A stretch of DNA of 64,000 bases. It comes from JAPOUP01 sp965199865. GTDB lineage: Bacteria > Pseudomonadota > Alphaproteobacteria > Rhodobacterales > Rhodobacteraceae. Position numbers and translations under genes: made by a program. Under the pieces are notes generated by a model. It ran no database searches and had not been told where the DNA came from. It saw only the letters and a list, made by a program, of their open reading frames with translations. Positions within the stretch are counted from its first letter, which is position 1. Every line of letters begins with the position of its first letter. The DNA lies in the NCBI GenBank assembly GCA_965199865.1, contig CBDATU010000011.1, positions 1,043,824 through 1,107,823 of the forward strand. Reading direction: 5' to 3'. Below are positions 52,361-62,124 of the stretch, in pieces.

Positions 52361-54223
52361 TTGACCCACCGGGACCAAAGTGAGCGCCATTCTGATGGAT
52401 TCAGGCTGATCCAGGAATATGTGAAGACCCTGGACAGCTCACCGGGCGTTTACCGAATGCTTGATGCCCAGAACCGGGTGCTCTATGTCGGCAAGGCCCG
52501 AAACCTTCATGCACGTGTGTCCGCTTATGCGCGGCCGAGCGGACATTCCCCGCGGATCGAGCGGATGATTCGCGAAACCGCTTCGATGATGTTTCTGACG
52601 ACGCGCACCGAGACCGAAGCCCTGCTTCTCGAACAGAACCTCATCAAGCAGCTCAAACCGCGCTACAATGTGCTTCTGCGCGATGACAAATCGTTTCCAA
52701 ACATCCTGGTCACAAAGGATCACGGATTTCCCCAGATCAGGAAGCATCGCGGTGCGAAGAAGGACAGGGGAAGCTATTATGGCCCCTTTGCCAATGTCGG
52801 TGCGGTAAACAGAACACTAAACCAGCTGCAGAAGATATTCCTCCTGCGCAATTGTTCGGACGCGACATTCGAGAGCCGCACCCGCCCCTGCCTACTCCAT
52901 CAGATCAAGCGCTGCAGCGCGCCCTGCGTCGGCAGGATAGACGAGGCGGACTATTCCGCACTGGTGGAGGACGCCGAACGGTTCCTGCAGGGGAAGAAAA
53001 CCGGCATACAGGCACAGCTGGCCGAGGAAATGCGCAGGGCGAGCGATCGGTTCGAATTCGAACGCGCCGCGGCAATCCGGGACCGTATCCGTGCGCTGAC
53101 ACAGGTTCAGGGCACACAGGGGATCAATCCGCGTGGTGTATCCGAAGCGGATGTGATCGCTCTTCATTTGGAGGGCGGCGCGGCATGTGTTCAGGTCTTC
53201 TTCATCCGGGCTCACCAGAACTGGGGCAATCGGGATTACTTTCCGCGCCTCGGTGGAACGGAAAGTGCCGCTGAGGTGCTGCAGGCATTCATCGGCCAGT
53301 TCTACACCAACAAGCTCCCGCCCCGCCTGCTGATCCTGTCAGATGAAATCGAGGACTCGGATCTGATGGAGGAAGCGCTGAGCGGGAAGGTCGACCGACG
53401 GGTCCGGATCGTCGTGCCCCAGCGTGGTGAAAAGCACGAACTTGTGGCGGGAGCCCTGCGAAACGCACGCGAAAGCCTGGCCCGGAGGATGGCCGAAACC
53501 GCAACCCAGGCAAAGCTGCTGAGCGGGATTGCGGACCTATTCGATCTTGACGGCCCGCCTCGAAGAATCGAGGTCTATGACAACAGCCACATCCAGGGTT
53601 CGAATGCCGTCGGCGGCATGATCGTCGCGGGGCCCGAAGGTTTCGTCAAGTCGAATTACCGCAAGTTCAACATCAGGAACCGGACGCTGTCACCCGGGGA
53701 TGATTTCGGGATGATGAAAGAGGTGCTTACGCGCCGTTTCCAGCGTCTTCTGAAGGAAGACCCCGATCTGGAAAGCGGAGCCTGGCCGGATCTTCTGCTG
53801 ATTGATGGTGGAGTGGGGCAGGTGAGCGCGGCGCATGAGGTGATGGCCGAACTCGGCGTTTCGGACATTCCCATGGTTGGTGTCGCCAAAGGTGTCAACC
53901 GTAATGCCGGTAGGGAGGAGTTTCACCGGGTGGGCATGCGACCCATGGCACTTCGCCACAACGATCCCGTGCTCTATTTCATTCAGCGCCTTCGCGACGA
54001 AGCCCATCGCTTTGCCATCGGCGCGCACCGGAAACGCCGTTCCCGCGGCGTTGGCACCACACCATTGGATGAAGTTCCGGGGGTTGGCAGCGCACGCAAG
54101 CGCGCACTTCTGCAGCATTTTGGCAGCGCAAAGGCCGTCTCCCGCGCGGATCTGGCGGACCTCAAGGCGGTTGATGGCATCTCAAGCAGCCTGGCCGAGA
54201 CCATATACGCATTTTTCCGATGA
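52361..54223 (+). CDS. uvrC: UvrABC excinuclease subunit C
   Basis: 620 residues, TTG start. It makes the dual incision in nucleotide-excision repair. GIY-YIG nuclease at ~26-100 (SPGVYRMLDAQNRVLYVGKA, TRTETEALLLEQNLIKQLKP), UVR motif at ~215 (RASDRFEFERAAAIRDRIRA), RNase-H-like C-nuclease (RIEVYDNSHIQGSNAVGGMI; RNRTLSPGDDFGMMKEVL) and C-terminal HhH pair (VPGVGSARKRALLQHFGSAK). Full length and intact. Followed by pgsA-moaD-moaE. Confidence 0.97.
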   Translation: MTHRDQSERHSDGFRLIQEYVKTLDSSPGVYRMLDAQNRVLYVGKARNLHARVSAYARPSGHSPRIERMIRETASMMFLTTRTETEALLLEQNLIKQLKPRYNVLLRDDKSFPNILVTKDHGFPQIRKHRGAKKDRGSYYGPFANVGAVNRTLNQLQKIFLLRNCSDATFESRTRPCLLHQIKRCSAPCVGRIDEADYSALVEDAERFLQGKKTGIQAQLAEEMRRASDRFEFERAAAIRDRIRALTQVQGTQGINPRGVSEADVIALHLEGGAACVQVFFIRAHQNWGNRDYFPRLGGTESAAEVLQAFIGQFYTNKLPPRLLILSDEIEDSDLMEEALSGKVDRRVRIVVPQRGEKHELVAGALRNARESLARRMAETATQAKLLSGIADLFDLDGPPRRIEVYDNSHIQGSNAVGGMIVAGPEGFVKSNYRKFNIRNRTLSPGDDFGMMKEVLTRRFQRLLKEDPDLESGAWPDLLLIDGGVGQVSAAHEVMAELGVSDIPMVGVAKGVNRNAGREEFHRVGMRPMALRHNDPVLYFIQRLRDEAHRFAIGAHRKRRSRGVGTTPLDEVPGVGSARKRALLQHFGSAKAVSRADLADLKAVDGISSSLAETIYAFFR

Positions 54224-54409
54224 CGCGGACAGGGTACCTGCCTGACTGTAGCGTTAGCGCAATCCAATGCACAGGGTTCCGAACGGAGATGCCCGGACAG
54301 AATGGCGGCTGAGATCAGCTCAGCCGCAGCCGAATTCAGTCCCCACCATCCGCCGCGTGATATATTCGGTGTCTTTTCCGATCCTCACTGACGTTATAGA
54401 GTCGAATCC

Positions 54410-55048
54410 ATGCAGTGGACGGTTCCAAACGTATTGACGATGCTAAGGCTGCTCGCCGCCCCAGGCGTGGTAGTGATGTTCCTGTATTTCGCCCGACCCT
54501 GGGCCGACTGGTTTGCCATGCTGCTATTCGTGGCCGCAGCGGTCACTGACTACTTTGATGGCTATCTAGCTCGCCTCTGGAAACAGGAATCCAGGTTTGG
54601 CACCATGCTTGACCCGATCGCCGACAAATCGATGGTGGTCATCGCATTGCTGGTCATCACCGGGTTTTCCGGGATGGATCCCTGGATCCTTCTGCCGGCG
54701 ACGGTGATCATCTTCCGTGAGATCTCCGTATCCGGCCTGCGGGAGTTCCTCTGTGATCAGGCTGGGAAGCTATCGGTAACGATACTGGCAAAATACAAGA
54801 CCTTTACCCAGATGATCGCCTTGACGGCACTGTTTGCCACAGGTGTATTCGAGCACAGCGCCACCGTTCGCGGGGTTGACCTGACAGGAGATGCCGCGGC
54901 CGAAACAGGGTCACTGTATGCACTGGCAGCACATTGGTCCTGGTGGTGTGGCACGGTGCTGCTGTGGGTCGCGGCGGCACTGACGCTGATCACCGGGCTG
55001 GACTATTTCCGCAAGGCGTGGCCATACTTGGGCAAGGAAGGGGAATGA
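54410..55048 (+). CDS. pgsA: CDP-diacylglycerol-glycerol-3-phosphate 3-phosphatidyltransferase
   Basis: 212 residues, integral membrane enzyme of phosphatidylglycerol synthesis. The CDP-alcohol phosphotransferase motif is complete: DGYLARLWKQESRFGTMLDP with IAD (D-G-x2-A-R-x8-G-x3-D-x3-D). Several hydrophobic helices, start MQWTVPNVLTMLRLLAAPGV. One base separates its TGA from the moaD GTG, so translation is coupled. Confidence 0.95.
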   Translation: MQWTVPNVLTMLRLLAAPGVVVMFLYFARPWADWFAMLLFVAAAVTDYFDGYLARLWKQESRFGTMLDPIADKSMVVIALLVITGFSGMDPWILLPATVIIFREISVSGLREFLCDQAGKLSVTILAKYKTFTQMIALTALFATGVFEHSATVRGVDLTGDAAAETGSLYALAAHWSWWCGTVLLWVAAALTLITGLDYFRKAWPYLGKEGE

Positions 55049-55049
55049 C

Positions 55050-55301
55050 GTGAAAGTGGAGGTGCTCTACTTCGCCTGGGTACGGGAACGCATTGGACTA
55101 CCAAGGGAATCGGTCGACACCCATGCCGCCACAGTGGAAGGCCTGATCGCCGAACTGCGAACCCGCGAACCCCGCTACGCGGCGGCATTCGCCGACATAT
55201 CGGCTCTGCGTGTCGCGCTTGACCAGGAGCTTGCGGAGTTCTCGGCTCCACTTGATGGCGTGAGGGAAGTGGCATTTTTCCCGCCAATGACAGGAGGGTG
55301 A
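55050..55301 (+). CDS. moaD: Molybdopterin synthase small subunit MoaD
   Basis: 83 residues, ubiquitin-like sulfur carrier, GTG start. The C-terminal Gly-Gly (FFPPMTGG) is present, required for thiocarboxylation. N-terminus KVEVLYFAWVRERIGLPRES matches the family. Works with MoaE to insert dithiolene sulfur during molybdopterin synthesis, which xanthine dehydrogenase in this window would need. Confidence 0.95.
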   Translation: MKVEVLYFAWVRERIGLPRESVDTHAATVEGLIAELRTREPRYAAAFADISALRVALDQELAEFSAPLDGVREVAFFPPMTGG

Positions 55302-55302
55302 A

Positions 55303-55770
55303 ATGGTGGTCCGCGTTCAGTCAGAACCATTTGACCTCGGCACGGAACTGGCTCGTTTCGCCGAAGGTCGTACCGATATCGGCGCTCATGTGAGCTTCAC
55401 GGGAATTGTGCGCGATGACGATGGCGGACTCAGATACATGGAGATCGAGCATTATCCCAACATGACCGAGACGGCCATTGCCAGGATCGAGGCTGAAGCG
55501 GTTAACCGCTGGAAGCTGAAGGCCAGCCTTGTGATCCATCGCTACGGTCGGCTTGTGCCGGGCGAGCGAATCATGATGGTCGCGACGGCCGCCGCTCACC
55601 GGACTGACGCCTTCGCAGCGGCTGAATTCCTGATGGATTACCTCAAATCAAGGGCACCGTTCTGGAAGAAAGAGGTGATGGCAGGAAGCGAAGCATGGGT
55701 TGAAGCGAAAGACACCGACGAACGGGCGCTTGAGCGCTGGCGTCATTCATCACGTTGTGTGGATGCCTGA
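55303..55770 (+). CDS. moaE: Molybdopterin synthase large subunit MoaE
   Basis: 155 residues. Motifs: GAHVSFTGIVRDDDGGLRYM, EIEHYPNMTETAIARIEAEA, VIHRYGRLVPGERIMMVATA and the catalytic Lys region YLKSRAPFWKKEVMAGSEAW. Follows moaD by one base with AGGAGGG. Cytoplasmic heterotetramer with MoaD. Confidence 0.96.
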   Translation: MVVRVQSEPFDLGTELARFAEGRTDIGAHVSFTGIVRDDDGGLRYMEIEHYPNMTETAIARIEAEAVNRWKLKASLVIHRYGRLVPGERIMMVATAAAHRTDAFAAAEFLMDYLKSRAPFWKKEVMAGSEAWVEAKDTDERALERWRHSSRCVDA

Positions 55771-55977
55771 CCTGGCGTTCCTGGTTAACGGCACACAAAA
55801 CGTGAATTGCTGGCCCTCCATGGCTGCAAAGCCGTAACCTGCTTCGCTGCTATCCATGTGTCTGCCCAGAGCGGAAGATGATGGCGCTGGCGAACAGCCA
55901 GGACGCGCGCATCGAAAATCCCGTCCCATCGCGCCAGTGGTTCACAGCGGAGCGTGACTCGGTCAGTTGTAATCAGG

Positions 55978-56307
55978 TTATTGGCCTTGATTCGTTCGCT
56001 CAATATAGGCACGCAGTTCGTCAGCCTCACGCCGTATCTCGCGAAGTGAGTCCATTGCGGCGCGTGCTTCCGCCTTCGCCTCATTCAACTTACTGACCAG
56101 TTCAGCTTCGCGTCTGTTCAGATGCTCAACCGCCTGGTCGCGTGTCTCCTCGGCTTCATGCAATGCTTTGGCCATCCAGTCAATCTGATCCATCTCCGGC
56201 CCGTTGACCCGGATGAACCTGTGAACAAGCCAGTGCGCGAACCAGCCAAATGCAATGGCCAGGAAAAGAACAATCGAGGTGGCTAATATAAACTCAGTTC
56301 TGTCCAT
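55978..56307 (-). CDS. Membrane-anchored coiled-coil protein, unknown
   Basis: 109 residues from MDRTEFILATSIVLFLAIAF, chosen because the upstream alternative adds only a basic extension. One N-terminal membrane helix, a short linker (HRFIRVNGPEMDQIDWMAKA), then a long charged coiled coil (EAEETRDQAVEHLNRREAEL; DSLREIRREADELRAYIERT). Its start overlaps the 3' end of the OmpA-domain gene. It likely works with that envelope protein, but no function is known. Confidence 0.75.
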   Translation of the reverse strand: MDRTEFILATSIVLFLAIAFGWFAHWLVHRFIRVNGPEMDQIDWMAKALHEAEETRDQAVEHLNRREAELVSKLNEAKAEARAAMDSLREIRREADELRAYIERTNQGQ

Positions 56308-58165
56308 TGTCTTCCCCGGCCTCCTCAACCGCATCGGTCGCTAGCGTAAATTCAATCCGTCTGTTCGCCTCACGTCCCGCTTCCGTATCGTTGTCGGCTA
56401 TCGGGCGAGTCTCGCCGTATCCGACGGGCCGCAGGTTTCCGGACAGAACCTGCCGCGACTGAAGTGCGGACAGCACCGCTTCGGCCCGCTCCTGGCTAAG
56501 CCGCAGGTTCATGGCTTCGCTACCCTGGCTGTCGGTATGGCCGCCAATCTCCATCTCGAACTCCGAACAGCCGTCCATGGCTTCGCCAATTCGATCAATG
56601 ACCTCAAAGCTGTGTTGGCCGATATCGGCGGAGCCAGGCTCGAAGCCGATCTGCTGACCCTCAAGGATGGCGTTGATTCTCCGTACGCATTCCTGGGGCG
56701 TTGGAAGGCCTGACGCAGGCTCTTCCAACGCAACATAACTGACATCGATGACGAAAGCTTCCGCAGCGCCAAGTGCCGCTGACAGGCTGCGGGAGATTTC
56801 GTCGCTGGCGTTAGGATCATGGGTGCGGCCGCTGATACTGAGGAGTTCAGGCTGCACCTGGAGGTGGCCGTCCACCAGCTGGGAAAGCGCCTCAAGGCCG
56901 GCGAAAACCCTCTCTGCCCAACCGTTCGGCAAACCTGTGTCGAGTCGCAGCATGGACCTTACATCAGCATTGGCGAAGAGCGCACGCGCATAACCCTCAA
57001 CCATACCCAGAAGGCTCTCGTTCGTCATTCTGCCCTTTAGATGCAGCACGCCTTCAGGGCTGAAGGTCGCGACGAACTCCGACAGCGCGCTGGCACTCTC
57101 CTCGCTGGTGTCCATGACTAACACCGAATCGGATGTCATCGCCGTTATCGAGAACATGTCAGGCAGCGTCGCGTCCAGCTCCCTGACCACGCGGTCAAAT
57201 TGAGCCCGCTCGATCTCCGCCGGTGCCACCAGGGATATCTCTGTGTCCGAAAAGGTCACGGATCCGGCCCCAAGCCGCTCTATCGCCCTGATTCCGGCTA
57301 CGGCCGCATCCGCCCATTGAGGGCCTGGTGCGCCAAGGCCAACCCGGCAGGTGGCCCTGCCCTTCAGTCCGGCCTGGACGGCGGCGGAAACTATGCGCTC
57401 GCTTCCGCTCTCCGTATGGGCGGAACAGGCATCAAGCCTACTCACGTTCCCGTCGACCCGAAAGCGCAGAATGAAGGGAGCGATCACAGGCCGCGGCGCG
57501 GAGATATCCAACACCAGCGCGACTCCCTCCGGAGCCCTTCGTCTCAGTCTGGCCTCAAGTTTCCCCCTATCCCGTGGGCTATCGGAAATCGCCCTGACTT
57601 CCACCCTGTCGGCGCGAACAGAGATACTGGACCAGGGCAGCTGCCCGAGCACTTCGATCCCATATTCGACCGCCTGCTTCCAACCTGGTGGAGCTGGATA
57701 ATCGGCACTATCGAGCAGATCCTTCACTTCACCACCATCGGTGAGATTGGAAATTTTCGCGGCCATTGCCATGCGATCGAATGTTGCGGGTACAACACCA
57801 ATCATCGAGATTATTCCATCATTGCGCAGGAATTCGACGGGAAACTGGGGCGGCCTGATACCCTTTTCCAATTCCAGTCCCATTTCGTCGATCACCAATG
57901 CGGAATCGGCCGCCCTATCCGCGACTCCACGTGCCCGGAGCCTTGCGGGCTTGTCCGGCGCGATGCCTGAAAGAATGACCCTCAGCCCATCGACCCGAAC
58001 TTCAGCCCAACCCATGCCACCAGACAGTAGCGCTTCCTGGACTCCGGTTCTGGTAAGTCTCTCGATCTGCCCCACCCAAATCGCCGCAGCTGCGAGGGAA
58101 ATCAGCGCCATGCAGACTATGGCGGCAGCGCTGTAGTGAAGCGAACGCATATCGAACCACGTCAC
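56294..58165 (-). CDS. OmpA-domain envelope protein
   Basis: 623 residues. N-terminal membrane helix (HYSAAAIVCMALISLAAAAI) followed by repeated BON-like units, visible as recurring patterns GLRVILSGIAPDKPARLRAR, and VRADRVEVRAISDSPRDRGK. The C-terminal OmpA domain has QIGFEPGSADIGQHSFEVID and the peptidoglycan-binding motif EIGGHTDSQGSEAMNLRLSQ with RPVGYGETRPIADNDTEAGR. It probably sits in the periplasm tethered to the inner membrane and binds cell wall. Conserved in Rhodobacteraceae; process unknown. Confidence 0.88.
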   Translation of the reverse strand: MTWFDMRSLHYSAAAIVCMALISLAAAAIWVGQIERLTRTGVQEALLSGGMGWAEVRVDGLRVILSGIAPDKPARLRARGVADRAADSALVIDEMGLELEKGIRPPQFPVEFLRNDGIISMIGVVPATFDRMAMAAKISNLTDGGEVKDLLDSADYPAPPGWKQAVEYGIEVLGQLPWSSISVRADRVEVRAISDSPRDRGKLEARLRRRAPEGVALVLDISAPRPVIAPFILRFRVDGNVSRLDACSAHTESGSERIVSAAVQAGLKGRATCRVGLGAPGPQWADAAVAGIRAIERLGAGSVTFSDTEISLVAPAEIERAQFDRVVRELDATLPDMFSITAMTSDSVLVMDTSEESASALSEFVATFSPEGVLHLKGRMTNESLLGMVEGYARALFANADVRSMLRLDTGLPNGWAERVFAGLEALSQLVDGHLQVQPELLSISGRTHDPNASDEISRSLSAALGAAEAFVIDVSYVALEEPASGLPTPQECVRRINAILEGQQIGFEPGSADIGQHSFEVIDRIGEAMDGCSEFEMEIGGHTDSQGSEAMNLRLSQERAEAVLSALQSRQVLSGNLRPVGYGETRPIADNDTEAGREANRRIEFTLATDAVEEAGEDNGQN

Positions 58166-58208
58166 CTGGACTTACCTCGCTCCTGTGCGGCGATGTCCGA
58201 TCCCGCGA

Positions 58209-59168
58209 TCACACGAGAAGAGCGACCGCAAGAATCAGCACCACGATCAAACCGGAATCGCGGTTTGATCGAAACAGCCGCAGACACATGGCGGGGTCAT
58301 CAATATCAAGCCTCCCCGTCTGCCACGCCAAATGCCAACCAAATGCCAGAGGCCCGCAAAGTGCGACTGCGGTTGCAAGGGCATTTGATGTGGGTGCCAT
58401 CGCCGCAAAGACGGCGATGGCCATAAACCCCATGGCGAACAGCTGAAAGACTATCAGGAATCGGTGCGTCCGTCGACCAAAGAGTCTTGCGGTGGACTTA
58501 ATGCCTACCAACGCGTCGTCTTCCCTGTCCTGGTGCGCATAGATCGTGTCGTAGAATAGCGTCCATGCGATTCCCGCCACATAGAGGAGTATGGGTGGCC
58601 AGCCCAGCCCACCAGTGACTGCGGCCCATGCAAGTAGGGCACCCCAGTTGAAAGCCAGCCCAAGGAACACCTGCGGCCACCACGTGAACCGTTTGGCAAA
58701 AGGATATACGGCCACGAGTGCAAGCGAGCCAACGCCAAGCGAGATGGCGGGGCCACCAAACGTCATCAGGACCGCGAACGCGACAAGCGCCTGGGCGGTG
58801 ATCCACAGCAACGCGGCCCTTACGGACACCTGCCCTGACGGAATTGGCCGCGATGCGGTTCGTGCCACCCGACCATCGAATTCGCGATCCGTTATGTCGT
58901 TCCAGGTACACCCGGCGCCACGCATGAGGACGGCACCGATTCCGCAGCCCAAAACCACCCAAATCTCGGCCCAGCCAAACCGCCCCTGATGCAGGCTGGC
59001 CAACAGCGCACCCCACCAGCAGGGAAGCAGCAGCAGCCAGGTGCCAATTGGCCGGTCGGCACGGGAAAGCCGCAGATACGGCCGCGACCAGGCTGGAGCC
59101 CGATGGTCCACCCAATTGCCATGCAGGGCATCGCTGACCTTTCCATCCGGCTCTGGCGTTTTGCCCAT
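58209..59168 (-). CDS. ubiA: 4-hydroxybenzoate polyprenyltransferase
   Basis: 319 residues, membrane prenyltransferase of ubiquinone synthesis. First Asp-rich motif: GAGCTWNDITDREFDGRVAR (N-D-x-x-D-x-x-x-D). Second: FYDTIYAHQDREDDALVGIK. The start MGKTPEPDGK was chosen because the N-terminus YLRLSRADRPIGTWLLLLPC aligns from there; the frame is open upstream into rsmE's territory. Several membrane helices. Divergent from rsmE with a very short gap, as in related genomes. Confidence 0.95.
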   Translation of the reverse strand: MGKTPEPDGKVSDALHGNWVDHRAPAWSRPYLRLSRADRPIGTWLLLLPCWWGALLASLHQGRFGWAEIWVVLGCGIGAVLMRGAGCTWNDITDREFDGRVARTASRPIPSGQVSVRAALLWITAQALVAFAVLMTFGGPAISLGVGSLALVAVYPFAKRFTWWPQVFLGLAFNWGALLAWAAVTGGLGWPPILLYVAGIAWTLFYDTIYAHQDREDDALVGIKSTARLFGRRTHRFLIVFQLFAMGFMAIAVFAAMAPTSNALATAVALCGPLAFGWHLAWQTGRLDIDDPAMCLRLFRSNRDSGLIVVLILAVALLV

Positions 59169-59189
59169 CGTCCAACTACCTATCTGATC

Positions 59190-59912
59190 ATGGCGGCTTC
59201 CAAGGTCAGGCTCTTTGTAGAATACCCGCTTGCGGCGGGGCAATCCCGTTCGCTGACACGCGAACATGTCCATTACCTGTTTGATGTCATGCGGTTTGGC
59301 CAGGGATCCGCACTTACGGTGTTCAATGGCCGTGACGGTGAGTTTCGTGCATTGGCCACCAGAACGGGTCGGCAATGTGGAGTGCTGGCGATTGAAAGGC
59401 AGACCGGTCCACTGCGGTTACCACCCGACCTCTGGCTCCTGTTCGCCCCGATCAAGTCGGCGAGGACGGATTTCATCGTCGAGAAGGCGGCTGAAATGGG
59501 GGCCGTGCGGATTCTGCCGGTTCGGACATGTTTTACCAATTCCGAACGCATTCGTCGAAATCGGCTTCAGCGGCGCGTCATTGAGGCGGTCGAGCAGTGC
59601 GGCGGCACCTTCGTGCCTGATGTTGGCCAGCTCCGGTCGATTGACGATGTGCTCGCGGATTGGCCGACGGACCGCCGTCTACTGTTCTGCGACGAAGCGC
59701 TATGCGGTTCCTCCGAACGCCTGGAAGACTGCGGTGCGGGGAAATGGGCGATACTCATTGGCCCGGAGGGTGGATTCAGCGAAGTCGAGCGTCGGAAGCT
59801 TATCGCATTGCCGTCTGTTACCCGGGTCAGCCTTGGCCCTCGCATCCTGCGCGCCGACACTGCTGCGGTCGCGGCAATGGCCCTGTGGCAGTCGGTTCTT
59901 GGCGACTGGTGA
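59190..59912 (+). CDS. rsmE: 16S rRNA (uracil-1498-N3)-methyltransferase
   Basis: 240 residues. SPOUT methyltransferase with knot motifs ILIGPEGGFSEVERRKLIAL and VSLGPRILRADTAAVAAMAL. The N-terminal PUA-like part has REHVHYLFDVMRFGQGSALT and VFNGRDGEFRALATRTGRQC. Methylates N3 of U1498. Start MAASKVRLFVEYPL matches the family; the frame is open upstream through ubiA. Divergent from ubiA. Confidence 0.95.
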   Translation: MAASKVRLFVEYPLAAGQSRSLTREHVHYLFDVMRFGQGSALTVFNGRDGEFRALATRTGRQCGVLAIERQTGPLRLPPDLWLLFAPIKSARTDFIVEKAAEMGAVRILPVRTCFTNSERIRRNRLQRRVIEAVEQCGGTFVPDVGQLRSIDDVLADWPTDRRLLFCDEALCGSSERLEDCGAGKWAILIGPEGGFSEVERRKLIALPSVTRVSLGPRILRADTAAVAAMALWQSVLGDW

Positions 59913-59996
59913 TGCACAGGATCGGAATTCCGGAGACTTCCACGGGCCACGGCCCGAATTGCGATGTCCCCGCCACGGACGGTGCCAGTTCCCGGC

Positions 59997-60383
59997 TCAC
60001 TCCAGCCCAAGCGCGGATTGGACAAGCGGTGCCAGCAGTATGTTGTAGAGGATCACGATTCCGCCCATGAGCGTGACGCTGCGGTTAACGCACTGGATGA
60101 TCTCCGTCTTGAGTCGGTCGAGCGCCCGGGCCTGCGCCCGGAAACCTTCCTCGATCTCGGCACTCGGACCCGCGAACTGCCTCCTGAGTTCAAGTCGCGT
60201 CTCCCGGATCTGGCCTTCGTTCCCATGGCGCATCCCGCGCAGGTCAGCAGTAGCTGCCACGCTGGTGCTGACGGATTCGTTGACGATTGTGACGATCGCC
60301 CGCGACGCACGGGGTTCGAGACCGGCGGCGATGAGATCGTCGACAGCCCTCTTGGTGTCGATGGAGACGGCCTGAGGCATCAC
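59997..60383 (-). CDS. DUF1640-like coiled-coil membrane protein
   Basis: 128 residues. N-terminal helical head (TKRAVDDLIAAGLEPRASRA) with a V-A-A-T-A-D-L-R segment (SVSTSVAATADLRGMRHGNE), then a long charged helix, and one C-terminal membrane helix (LMGGIVILYNILLAPLVQSA). This matches DUF1640-type proteins, related to coiled-coil CCDC90/MCU-regulator-like families of unknown bacterial function. The only intact copy of three related sequences in the window. It lies where conserved genes give way to transposase debris. Confidence 0.6.
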   Translation of the reverse strand: MMPQAVSIDTKRAVDDLIAAGLEPRASRAIVTIVNESVSTSVAATADLRGMRHGNEGQIRETRLELRRQFAGPSAEIEEGFRAQARALDRLKTEIIQCVNRSVTLMGGIVILYNILLAPLVQSALGLE

Positions 60384-60392
60384 GGCACTCCC

Positions 60393-60821
60393 TCATTCCG
60401 TGCAGCTATACAGCATGCTTTGGCACCTGGCCAGAGAAGCCGGCATGGCTGGTAGGGGTATCGCATGAGTTTCATGCCCCGGGAATCCGGAGCCCCAGCC
60501 CGCGATTTTCCTCATCACCCGTATGGATCCGCGCCTTTTCGCCCGGGTGGGCAGGTTCATCGCCATGTGCCTTATGACCGCGAAGCCGTTCGGCGCCCCG
60601 TCCTTCCTTACCCGGCCGTCATCGTCCCGGAAGGTCATGGCCGGCACCCGGTGCGGCCGGTTCCCGATGACCCGGTGCGGGCGCACCGCATGCGCGAACC
60701 GCCCGGCGTCGAGAGGCGGGGACGGGATGAAATGCCGTGTCTCCACCTTGGTCTTTCCACCGGTCCCGCGGGTGCAGACCACCCGCCCGATGCTGGCCAG
60801 ATGCCATGAGCGTGCCTGGTT
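60393..60821 (-). pseudogene. ISAs1-type transposase C-terminal remnant
   Basis: Minus-strand frame with WHLASIGRVVCTRGTGGKTK, TRHFIPSPPLDAGRFAHAVR, HRVIGNRPHRVPAMTFRDDD and NGFAVIRHMAMNLPTRAKRR, the C-terminal half of ISAs1-family transposases. The conserved H-W-x-I-E-N-x-L-H-W box is degraded to HRVIGNRPHR, so catalysis is lost. No IS ends were located. Confidence 0.75.
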
Positions 60822-60925
60822 CGGGTTGCGGACGGTCCGGTTCGCGGGATACCGGGTTTCAACATGGAGTGGCGGGAGGCGGCTACGGCACACCCCCTGC
60901 CGAAAGGTATTGAAAGAAGAGACGG

Positions 60926-62124
60926 ATGAACGATACACCTTCCATGAAGAGCGTTACCACGGTCCACACGGCGCTGGAAGCGGTCGACAGCAGCTGGATC
61001 CTCGCGGTCGGGGATCCGGACGGACCCGTCCAGGACCGGCCTTACCGGGCCTGCGCCGCGGGACGTCGACGGACTGCCGGGGAGGCTCGGGCAGGCGAGG
61101 CGGCGGGCGTCCTGCGGCGGCGGTAGCCGCGTCCTGCTGGTTTATGAGCCCGGCGCCGGGGGGTTCCGGCCTGTCCTTCGCCTCGAGGGCGAGGATCTGG
61201 AGGTGGTCGTCCGCCACCCCGCGGGCCTTGAGGTCGTCCAGCGGAAAAGGAAGGCGAGGACCGACCGGATCGACGCCCGCAGGATGGTCCGTGCGCTGAA
61301 GGCGTGGGACGGCGGGGACCGGGACGCGATGTCTCCGGTCCGGATCCCGACCGTCGGGCGGGAGCGGCCTGTGAAGGAGCGCGGGCGGCTCGCGAACGCG
61401 GTCGGCGGGCTTCCCGTGCCAGCACGGCGTGTCGATCGGCGATCCGGCCGGTGCGGGGTTCCGCGCCCGGCTCGATCCGGTCCGCGCCGGGCTGAAGACG
61501 GTCGAGAGGGAGAAGGCGGCGGCGCCGGGGCCTTGCGGCGGGCGCCTGCCGCCCTGTCGGCGAAGGCCGCAGGAACAGTGGAAGCGGAGGACGGCGGTGG
61601 GACGGGCGCGCGCTCCGGAACCGCCAGAGCGGTTCCGGAGCGCGCCCACCACGCGGCAGTGCTGGTCAGGCTGCGCAGGATCGGCTCGAACGACGCCCTG
61701 CCGCTGGGCTCCGGGGTGTTCTGCCGGGTCCTGCGCAACCGCCGGGAGCTCGCGGGCTTGGCGGGCCTGGCCCCGGTTCCCTGGGCGAGCGGCGGCGGCG
61801 GTCACGACCAAGGGAACGGCAGGGCGGACAGCCCGATGCTGCGCAGACACCTGGTGCGGATGGCCTGGCGCTGGCTGTACCACCAGCCGGACAGCGCACT
61901 GTTGAAGTGGTTCCGGGAGTATGCCGTCGCCCGCGCGACGGCCGTGCGGGCAGGCGGGGGATCGTGGCGCTGGTACGCAGGCTGCTGATGGCGCCGGTGC
62001 GGTACGCCACCACCGGACTGGTGCCGGAGGTGCCGTGCTGTCGCAGGGACAGGAGGAGGACAACCGACACCCGATACCCGGGCGGCCCGACGGGGTCACC
62101 GGGGAACCCGGGCAGGGCGTGTGA
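60926..62124 (+). pseudogene. IS110-type transposase, several frameshifts
   Basis: The transposase is scattered across all three plus frames: TVHTALEAVDSSWILAVGDP at the start, then KARTDRIDARRMVRALKAWD and GDRDAMSPVRIPTVGRE in a second, ELAGLAGLAPVPWASGGGGH and LRRHLVRMAWRWLYHQPDSA in another, ending near YATTGLVPE. This is the IS110 (DEDD-type, RuvC-like) order. At least four frame changes make it inactive. Very GC-rich compared with the conserved genes. Confidence 0.75.
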
